Source of the DNA: SPDF01 sp963699825
Lineage (GTDB): Bacteria; Gemmatimonadota; Gemmatimonadetes; Gemmatimonadales; GWC2-71-9
Length of the DNA: 64,000 nucleotides
Assembly: GCA_963699825.1 (NCBI GenBank)
Contig: CAVOVI010000002.1
Location: 1 to 64,000, forward strand
Reading direction: 5' to 3'
In this document: positions 52,205 through 60,487 of the stretch, piece after piece
Numbering within the stretch: position 1 is the stretch's first letter
Layout: each line of letters begins with the position of its first letter
The notes under the pieces: generated by a model
The model's database searches: none
The model's input: the letters and a program-made list of their open reading frames with translations, nothing else
Told to the model about the DNA's origin: nothing
Program-made: the position numbers and the translations under genes

Positions 52205-54885
52205 CCTCCTTCCCCGCCTCGCCGCCGCCCTGGCCGACCGCTACCGCATCGAGCGCGAGCTCGGCCAGGGCGGCATGGCCACGGTCTACCTGGCCGAGGA
52301 CCTCAAGCACGACCGCAAGGTGGCGCTCAAGGTCCTGAAGCCGGAGCTCGCCGCCGTCATCGGCGCCGAGCGGTTCGTGGCGGAGATCAAGACCACGGCG
52401 CGCGCTGCAGCACCCGCACATCCTGCCGCTCTTCGACTCGCGGCGACGGCCGACGGCTTCCTCTACTACGTCATGCCGTTCATCGACGGCGAGACGCTGC
52501 GCGACAAGCTCGACCGCGAGACGCAGCTCGGCATCGACGAGGCGGTGCGCATCACCGCGCGACGTGGCCGACGCGCTCGACTACGCCCACCGGCACGGCG
52601 TCATCCACCGCGACATCAAGCCGGAGAACATCCTGCTCCACGACGGCCGCCCGATGGTGGCGGACTTCGGGATCGCGCTGGCGGTCAGCGCCGCGGCCGG
52701 CGGGCGGATGACCGAGACCGGCATGAGCCTCGGCACGCCGCACTACATGAGCCCGGAGCAGGCCACCGCCGAGAAGGAGATCGACCGCCCGGAGCGACGT
52801 CTACTCGCTCGGGAGCGTGCTCTACGAGATGCTCACCGGGAACCCGCCGCACACCGGCGCCTCGGCCCAGCAGATCATCATGAAGATCGTGACCGAGGAA
52901 GCGGCCCCGGTCACCGAGGCTGCGCAAGGCGGTGCCGCCCAACGTGGCGGCCGCCGTGGCCAAGTCGCTCGAGAAGCTGCCGGCCGACCGGTTCGAGAGT
53001 GCCAAGGCGTTTGCCGACGCACTGCAGGACACCCACTTCACGACGGCGTCGATGGCCGAGGTGACGCGCCCGGCCGCCACCATCGCCCGGCGCGGCGCTG
53101 ACCATCGGGCTCGGTGCGGCACTCGCCGTGATGACGATGGTCGCCGCATGGGCGCTCACGCGGCCCGCGCCTCCGCAGCCCGTGACGCGCTACGGCCTCT
53201 TCCTGCCGCCCGATCAGGCCCCCGATCCCCTTGGTTTTGCGGTGGTCTCGCCCGACGGGTCCCGCATCGTCTTTCTCGGTTCGTCTGCGGTCGGGCCGGG
53301 CAGCGCGCAGCTCTGGGTCAAGGAGCGGGACCAGCTCTACGCGACCCGACTGGCGGGGACGGACGGTGCCTCCTCCGCCGCCATCTCACCGGACGGCAAG
53401 TGGGTCGCCTTCGCCCAGGCGGGCCGGCTCCGGAAGGTGCCCATCGCCGGTGGGCCGTCGTCCCGCTGGTCGATCACGTCGGCACCATTCCCGGCGGCGT
53501 CGCCTGGCTGTCGGACGGCACGATTCTCTATGTCACCGAGTGACGTGCGGAGCATCGCCCGCCTGTCCGGGAACGGCGGGACCGATCCCGTACCGGTCTG
53601 GTCCAGGGACTCGCTGATCGTCTCTGCGCCTGGCACCCCTGCCGGTTGCGCGCGGCGTGCTCTTCCAGACCTGTTACGCACCCTGCGACCGGGGCGACCT
53701 GATGGCACTCGATCTGAAGCGCGATTCCGCGCACCAGGTCGTCGCGGGGGCGGGCATCGGGTACTACGTCGACAGCGGCCACCTCGTGTACGTCCTGCGA
53801 GGCGACCAGACGGTCCTCGCGGTGCCCTTCGATCTCAAGACGCTGCAGCCCAAGGGAGCACCGGTCGCGGTGCTCGACAGCGTGGGGGCCGGAGGACGGC
53901 TCGGCGCCTACCTGACCGTGTCGCTCGGAGGCACCGTCGTCATGCGGAGCGAGACCATCGGGCAGCTCCGGGAGTTCACGATGGTCTGGGTGGACCGGAA
54001 CGGGCCGCGAGACCCCGGTGGACTCCGGGTGGACCTTTCGCCTCACCCAGTTCGCCGGCAACTATGGCTGGCGGCTCTCCCCCGACGGTACCCGCCTGGC
54101 CATCGGCCTCAACACACCGGCCGGCGATGATATCTGGGTCAAGCCGCTGCCACGCGGCCCGCTCGCGCGCGTCACCTACGGCGAGGTGTCGGAGAACCGG
54201 CCGCGGTGGACCCAGCGCGGGGACGCGGTGACACTTCGTGTCCTCCGCCGGTCTCTTCCAGCGCCGTGCGGACGGGACCGGCCAGGACTCGCTGCTCTTG
54301 GCCGGCGGGCTGGACGAGGGGGTGGTCTCCCCCGACGGTCAGTGGATCGTGTACCGGAAGGGCGCCTCCTCGGCGTCCGCGGGCGGTCGCGACATCTACG
54401 GCATTCACCGCGGCGACACCGTTCCGGTTCCGCTGGTCGTCACGCCCTTCGATGAGATGGCCATCGCGCCCTCCCCCGACGGCAAGTGGCTGGCCTACCA
54501 ATCGGACGAGACCGGACGCCTCGAGGTCTTCATCCGGCCGTTCCCGAATACGACCAGCATGAAGGTGCAGGTCTCGAATGGGGGCGGCACAGCACCGATC
54601 TGGTCCCGCGACGGCGGGGAGCTGTTCTACCTGGGTGCGGACCAGCGGATGATGGCCGTGCGGGTGACGGCCAGTCCCACCCTCCAGGTCGGCGAGCCGC
54701 GGGCGCTCTTCCGGCTCTCCGATGCGCTGGCGAGGCTCAACGCGGACTACTACGCCCCGTGGGACGTCGCACCGGATGGCCGGTTCATCATGGCGCGGAC
54801 CATCGAGCAGGAGGCCGAAGTCGTCGCGCCCCTGATCGTCATCGAAAACTGGCTCGAAGAGCTGAAGACCAGGGTGAAACCATGA
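52197..54885 (+). CDS. membrane Ser/Thr kinase with PD40 propeller (array member 5), many frameshifts
   Basis: ATG 52197 overlaps the permease end by 8 bases. Kinase motifs read ELGQGGMATVYLAEDLKH, GVIHRDIKPENILLHDG, DFGIALAVSAAAGGRM, GTPHYMSPEQATAEKEI, NPPHTGASAQQIIMKIV. At least eight frame changes occur (near 52395, 52440, 52560, 52783, 52920, 53095, 53500-53640, 54010, 54235), mostly single added bases. Membrane helix near 300-320. Propeller pieces include SPDGSRIVFLGSSAVG, ISPDGKWVAFAQAG, LSPDGTRLAIGLNTPAG and SPDGKWLAYQSDETGRLEVF, ending VIENWLEELKTRVKP. Subtype as members 2, 6 and 8. Conservation on both sides of each break suggests sequence error; decay is possible. Confidence 0.78.
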
Positions 54886-57599
54886 CGGACCCCATGACCC
54901 GCCTCGCCGCCGCCCTCGCCGACCGCTACCGCATCGAGCGCGAGCTCGGGCCAGGGCGGCATGGCCACCGTCTACCTGGCCGAGGACCTCAAGCACAAGC
55001 GCCAGGTGGCGATCAAGGTGCTCAAGCCCGAGCTCGCCGCCGTGCTCGGCGCCGAGCGGTTCGTGCAGGAGATCACCACCACCGCGGCGCTCCAGCATCC
55101 GCACATCCTGCCGCTCTTCGACTCCGGCGACCGCCGACGGCTTCCTCTATCTACGTGATGCCGTTCATCGACGGCGAGACGCTGCGGGGCAAGCTCGACC
55201 GCGAGACCCAGCTCGGCATCGACGAGGCGGTGCGGCATCACCACGCGAGGTGGCCGACGCGCTGGACTACGCCCACCGGCACGGCGTCATCCACCGCGAC
55301 ATCAAGCCGGAGAACATCCTGCTGCACGACGGCCGGCCGATGGTGGCCGACTTCGGCATCGCGCTGGCGCTCATCGGCCGCGGCCGGCGGCCGGATGACC
55401 GAGACCGGCATGTCGCTCGGCACGCCGCACTACATGAGCCCCGAGCAGGCCACCGCCGAGAAGGAGATCACCGCCCGGAGCGATGTCTACTCCCTGGGCA
55501 GCGTCTGCTACGAGATGCTCGCCGGCCAGCCGCCGCACCTCGGCGGATCGGCGCAGCAGATCATCATGAAGATCGTGACCGACGACGGCGCGGCCGGTGA
55601 CCGAGCTCCGGAAATCGGTGCCGCACAACGTGGCGGCCGCGGTGGCGAAGTCGCTGGAGAAGCTGCCGGCCGACCGGTTCGCGTCCGCGAGGGAGTTCGG
55701 GGAGGCGCTGAAGAACCCCGGCTTCACGATGGTGGGCGGCACCGTCGGCATCGCCGCGGCCGCCCCGGCGGCCACCGGTCGCTGGCGCCTGATCGCGATG
55801 GCGGCCTCGGCGCTGGCGGTCGTCGCGACGGCGGCGGCCGTCTGGGCGGCGCGCCGGCCCCAGCCCGCCGGACCCGTGGGGCGTTACCCCGTGGTGCTCG
55901 ACAGCACGGCGCCGCTCGCGTACTTCGGTTCCGATGAGCCAGGCCGCCTTGCACTGACGCCGGATGGCCGTGAGCTGGTGTACGCGGGCGATCTGGCGGG
56001 CAGGGACCGGCAACTCTTCGCTGCGGCCCCTCGGCAGCCTGGTCTCGCGTCCCATCCCGGGGACATCGGGGGCTCCGGTCCTCCCCACCGTGTCCTGGGA
56101 CGGTTCACAGGTCGCCTTCATCGCGGTCATTCCCCCCCCAGCCACGATCCGGGTCGCGTCGCTGCGGGGCGGGCCGCCGCTGACCCTGGTGGACTCCGGG
56201 TTCCGGGGCCCCCCGGCCTGGGGACCCGGCGGGTACGTGTACTTCATGGGCACAGGCGACACGATCCGGCGCGTGCCGGCGGGCGGGGGGGCAATCGAGG
56301 ATGTCGCGGCCCTCCCCGCCCCCGGCAAGGGGGGGCGTCATCGGTGGCTGAACATCCTCCCCGGCGGACGCGGCGCCCTGGTCGGCGAGGATGCAGGCGA
56401 TGATGGGCAGTACAAGCTGCATGTCGTGGAGCTGAAGACCGGGCGCATTCGCCACACGCTGCAGGGCGTGCTCGGCTACTATATCGCCGAGGCACAGGCT
56501 ATCGCGTACGTTGTCCCCGACGGCACCCTGCTGGCCGTGCCCTTCGATCTGGGGAAACTCACCGTGCGCGGCCGCCCCGTGCCGCTCTTCGGCAACCTCT
56601 CCGTGCGCGGGAACGACAGCGATCTCTCCATCGCCGGCGGAACGCTGGCGTATGCGCTCCCCGGCACCAACTCCAACGAGACGCTCGTGTGGGTGGACCG
56701 AGCCGGCGCCATGACGCCGGTGGACACCGCCTGGCACGACCCCGAGCTCGAGGCGTACGCGCTTTCACCCGACGGCGCTCGGCTCGCCATCACGATCAGT
56801 TCGTCCGATGCCGGGACCGGCCGGGTGGACATCTGGGTCAAGCAGATGGATGCGGGCCCCCTCTCGCGCCTCACCTTCGGCGGAGATGGCAATGAGGCGC
56901 CTGCCTGGACGGCGGACGGACGGTACGTCAGCTACAGCTCGCGCCGTGACGGCCACTGGAGCCTCTGGCGTCGCCGCGCGGACGGCGTCGGATCGGAGGA
57001 ACTGGTCGCGGATCCGGGCCGGAACGTGCTTGACGCCCGCTGGTCCGCCGACGGCGCGTGGCTGGTGGCGGCAGTCGCTGGCCCCCTTCGCAGGACATCA
57101 TGGTCATGCGGCTCGGCAGCGACACGGCCCTCCGACCGCTGCTGGCCGAGAGCTACGGCGAACTGCAAGCCGAGCCTGTCGCCTGACGGGCGCTGGCTGG
57201 CGTACCAGTCGAGGGAGACCGGCGACTGGGAGATCTTCGTCCGGCCCTTCCCGAACGTGGACGAGGGCAAGTGGCAGATCTCCCAGGGCGGCGGCACCGA
57301 TCCGCTCTGGAGCGGCGACGGCCGGGAACTCTTCTATCGATCGGATGACGGAGACGCCATCCGCGTGGCGGACATGGCGCAGCGGGCCGGCGCTGGCCGC
57401 GCACCGCGTCCTCCTGCGCGCGCCGGTCGGCACAGCGTTCGAACTGAACTTCAATGACCGGATGTTCGAGCTCTCGCGCGACGGCCGCCGCTTCCTGATC
57501 AACACCCAGGGCACGGGCGACAAGTCGGGAGACCTTGTGGTCGTGGAGAACTTCATCACCGAACTGCGGGCCGCGCTGGCGGCGGAGAAGTCGGAGTGA
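54882..57599 (+). CDS. membrane Ser/Thr kinase with PD40 propeller (array member 6), many frameshifts
   Basis: ATG 54882 overlaps the previous stop (ATGA). Single-base insertions break the kinase domain near 54950 (CTCGGGCCAGG), 55128, 55150, 55235, 55247, 55370 and 55592, and the propeller near 56010, 57100 and 57385. Pieces match ELGQGG-type loop, GVIHRDIKPENILLHDG, DFGIALAL, GTPHYMSPEQATAEKEI. Membrane helix near residue 300 (LIAMAASALAVVATAAAVWA). Propeller repeats include LSPDGARLAITISSSDAG, WTADGRYVSYSSRRDGHWSL and LSPDGRWLAYQSRETGDWEI. The end, VVENFITELRAALAAEKSE, is a variant of the array tail. A composite repeat follows. Confidence 0.78.
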
Positions 57600-57606
57600 A
57601 GAGCTC

Positions 57607-57717
57607 GTCGCTAAAGCGACGGCTCGGCTGATGTCGCTAAAGCGACACGGGCCCTTCTGTCACCCCGGCGAAAGCTGGGGTCCAATGAACCTGGATTCCG
57701 GCTTTCGCCGGAATGAC
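57607..57717. repeat. composite palindromic repeat at a kinase junction, copy 2 of 3
   Basis: TCGCTAAAGCGA occurs twice (57607 and 57633) around GGCTCGGCTGATG, then the GTCATTCCGGCG-type palindrome at 57659-57717 (GTCACCCCGGCGAAAGC ... GCTTTCGCCGGAATGAC). The next kinase start, TTG 57744, is 27 bases downstream. This is the most complete copy of the composite element. Confidence 0.8.
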
Positions 57718-57743
57718 GATTACAGCAAAGACTGGAAAGCAAT

Positions 57744-60377
57744 TTGACTGACCCACTGTCCCGCCTCGCCGCCGCCCTCGCCGACCGCTACCGCATCGAG
57801 CGGGAGCTGGGCCAGGGGGGCATGGCCACGGTGTACCTGGCCGAGGACCTCAAGCACCACCGCAAGGTGGCCATCAAGGTGCTCAAGCCGGAGCTCGCGG
57901 CGGTGCTGGGTGCCGAGCGGTTCGTGCAGGAGATCACGACAACGGCCAACCTGCAGCATCCACACATCCTGACGTTGTTTGACTCCGGGGAGGCCGACGG
58001 CTTCCTCTACTATGTCATGCCCTACATCGAGGGGGAGTCGCTCCGCGACCGGCTCGACCGCGAGAAGCAGCTCCCGCTCGAGGACGCCCTCGCCATCGCC
58101 CGCGAAGTGGCCGACGCCCTGAGCTATGCGCACGCCCACGGCGTCGTCCATCGCGACATCAAGCCGGAGAACATCCTGCTGGCGGACGGGCACGCGACCG
58201 TGGCCGACTTCGGGATCGCGAAGGCGGTAAGCGAGGCGGGGGCCACCCGGCTCACCGCCACAGGGATGTCGGTCGGTACTCCTATATATATGAGTCCGGA
58301 GCAGGCGGCCGGGGAGGCCGACCTCGACGGCCGGAGCGACCTCTACTCCCTGGCCTGCGTGCTCTACGAGATGCTGGCCGGCCAGCCCCCGTTTACCGGC
58401 CCCACGGCGGCCAACGTGGTGCACCAGCACCTGACCGCAGATGCGCGGCCGGTCTCCCAGTTACGGCCGGCCGTCCCCCCGGCGATTGCGGATGTCCTCG
58501 CGCGGGCGCTGGCCAAGAACCCCGCCGACCGGTTCAGTCCGGCGGCCCAGTTCGCCGCGGCGCTCGGTCCCCTGGCCAGCGCCGCCACGCCGGCGCCACG
58601 CGGCCCGTCGCGCCTCGTCATCGGCATCGGTGCCGCGGCCGTACTGGTTGCGGTGGCTGTCACGGCGATCGTGATGCGGAAGTCGGGTGACGCACCGGCC
58701 GTGACCATCGGACGCACGACGCAGGTGACCCGCGACGCCGGGCTCGAGGTGGATCCCGCGCTCTCTCCCGACGGCAAGTCGATCGCCTATGCCGCCGGGC
58801 CCACCAACGCGATGCAGATCTACGTGCGCCAGGTGAGTGGCGGCCGGCCGGTTGCCCTGACCAGCGACACGACCGACAACTTCCGCTGGCCGCGGTGGTC
58901 CCCCGACGGCTCGCAGGTCGCCTACCAGTCCAACGACGGTCTCTTCGTGGTCCCGGCCCTGGGTGGCCCCCCGCGCCGCCTCACCCGGATCGAACCGGGC
59001 GACTCCGACCTGACCACCGGCATGGCGACGCCCATCACCGGCTTCGACTGGTCGCCGGACGGCGCCCGGATCGCATTCACCACCGGTGTCAGCACCAGCC
59101 GTCTCACCCTGCTGACGCTGACGGGAGGGGCACCCGTCACCCTGCCCGTCCCCGACGAGTCCTCCGCCCCCGCCTGGTCACCCGACGGTCGGACCATCGC
59201 GCTCTCGGCCGGGAATGTCGCCTTCGTGTTCGGGACCGGTTACTTCGGCAATTCCGGGGCCTCGGCCATCTGGCTGGTCCCGCTGGATGGATCCCCGGCG
59301 ACCGAATTGACCCAGGATCATGCCATCAACGTGTCGCCGCAGTGGTCCGGCGATGGGCGCGAACTCTTCTGGGTGTCCGACCGCGACGGCACCCGCGATG
59401 TCTATCAGCAGCCGATGCGGAGCGGCGTCACACCCGATGGCCCGCCGCGGCGGCTGACCACCGGGGCCGATGCGCAGGGGTTGAGCATCAGCCGGAATGC
59501 CCCGCGGATGGCCTATTCCCGGCTGAACACCTGGACCGGCATCTGGACGATCCCGGTGCCCGCCCGGGGCCCCGTCTCGATCCGCGCCGCCACGCCGATC
59601 AGCACCGGCAACGAGACGACCGAGGATGTGGACGTCTCTCCCGACGGTCGCTGGCTGGTCTTCGATTCCGATCGCAGCGGGAACCCCGAACTCTACGTGA
59701 TGCCGGTCTCCGGCGGCGAGGCGCGCCAGATCACCGACCATCCGGCAGGCGACTTCAGCGGCGACTGGTCACCGGACGGACGCCGCATCGTCTTCCATTC
59801 GCTGCGGAACGGCAATCGGGACATCTACACGGTGGACGCCGACGGCACGGGCCTCCGACCGTGGACCAGTGCGCCGTCCGAGGAGATCGACCCTGACTGG
59901 GCGCCGGATGGCGAGCGCATCGTCTACGAGGTCATCGGGGCAAAGCATGGATTCGACATTCTCCGGCTGGCCGATGGCGTCGGGCCCGAGTTCTTCGAGT
60001 CGCCCGTCGGTGACTTTGCCCACTGGTCGCCCGACGGCTCGTCCGTTGCCTACCACGCCGCCGAGGGGATCCGGCGGCGCGACGTCGCCTCCGGCGCCGA
60101 GGTCCTGGTCGCCTCGAACGTGGCGGACGGCAGCGAGGCCTTCTATGCGGCCTGGTCCCCCGACGGGGCGCAGATCTACTACCTGGCGCGCTCGCCCGCG
60201 GGCTGGACAGTGCGGGTCGTGCCATCCGGCGGCGGCTCCAGCCGCGTGCTCGTGACGTTTGACGACCCGACACGGCAGCATGCGAAGTATGGCTTCGCGA
60301 CCGATGGGAAGGCCTTCTACCTCACGCTCGGCTCGCCGGAGAGCGATATTGTGGTGGCGGAGCTGGAAACGCCGTAG
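57744..60377 (+). CDS. membrane Ser/Thr kinase with PD40 propeller (array member 7), intact, distinct subtype
   Basis: 877 residues from TTG 57744, with GGAAAG 7 bases upstream. Kinase domain 15-280: ELGQGGMATVYLAEDLKHHR, HGVVHRDIKPENILLADG, DFGIAKAVSEAGATRLTATG, and the activation-loop end GTPIYMSPEQAAGEADLDGR; also QPPFTGPTAANVVHQHL. This activation loop differs from its neighbours and is closer to the kinases at 3784 and 32604 in its KAVSEA segment. Membrane helix 289-312 (LVIGIGAAAVLVAVAVTAIV). The propeller is the most regular PD40 series in the window: SPDGKSIAYAAGPTNAM, SPDGSQVAYQSNDGLF, SPDGARIAFTTGVSTS, SPDGRRIVFHSLRNGNRDIY. It ends SDIVVAELETP, lacking the NWF-x-EL tail. Confidence 0.92.
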   Translation: MTDPLSRLAAALADRYRIERELGQGGMATVYLAEDLKHHRKVAIKVLKPELAAVLGAERFVQEITTTANLQHPHILTLFDSGEADGFLYYVMPYIEGESLRDRLDREKQLPLEDALAIAREVADALSYAHAHGVVHRDIKPENILLADGHATVADFGIAKAVSEAGATRLTATGMSVGTPIYMSPEQAAGEADLDGRSDLYSLACVLYEMLAGQPPFTGPTAANVVHQHLTADARPVSQLRPAVPPAIADVLARALAKNPADRFSPAAQFAAALGPLASAATPAPRGPSRLVIGIGAAAVLVAVAVTAIVMRKSGDAPAVTIGRTTQVTRDAGLEVDPALSPDGKSIAYAAGPTNAMQIYVRQVSGGRPVALTSDTTDNFRWPRWSPDGSQVAYQSNDGLFVVPALGGPPRRLTRIEPGDSDLTTGMATPITGFDWSPDGARIAFTTGVSTSRLTLLTLTGGAPVTLPVPDESSAPAWSPDGRTIALSAGNVAFVFGTGYFGNSGASAIWLVPLDGSPATELTQDHAINVSPQWSGDGRELFWVSDRDGTRDVYQQPMRSGVTPDGPPRRLTTGADAQGLSISRNAPRMAYSRLNTWTGIWTIPVPARGPVSIRAATPISTGNETTEDVDVSPDGRWLVFDSDRSGNPELYVMPVSGGEARQITDHPAGDFSGDWSPDGRRIVFHSLRNGNRDIYTVDADGTGLRPWTSAPSEEIDPDWAPDGERIVYEVIGAKHGFDILRLADGVGPEFFESPVGDFAHWSPDGSSVAYHAAEGIRRRDVASGAEVLVASNVADGSEAFYAAWSPDGAQIYYLARSPAGWTVRVVPSGGGSSRVLVTFDDPTRQHAKYGFATDGKAFYLTLGSPESDIVVAELETP

Positions 60378-60390
60378 CCGCCGGACCGCT

Positions 60391-60474
60391 GGCTGAAGCC
60401 AGCGCTCGGCTGATGTCGCTGAAGCGACACGTGCCCTGCCGTCACCCCGGCCCCCGTCTTTCGCCGGAATGACG
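60391..60474. repeat. composite palindromic repeat at a kinase junction, copy 3 of 3, degenerate
   Basis: CTGGCTGAAGCCAG is followed by CGCTCGGCTGATGTCGCTGAAGCGAC (as two pieces of the same element) and a shortened GTCACCCCGG...TCGCCGGAATGACG palindrome, 60441-60474, which has lost its central part. The next kinase start lies 14-26 bases downstream. Confidence 0.65.
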
Positions 60475-60487
60475 ATCATTTCCTGAA

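Noticed and set aside
45427..60474. Insertion sequence at the kinase junctions
   Set aside because: The composite elements are only about 60-110 bases, have no coding capacity and no visible target-site duplication.
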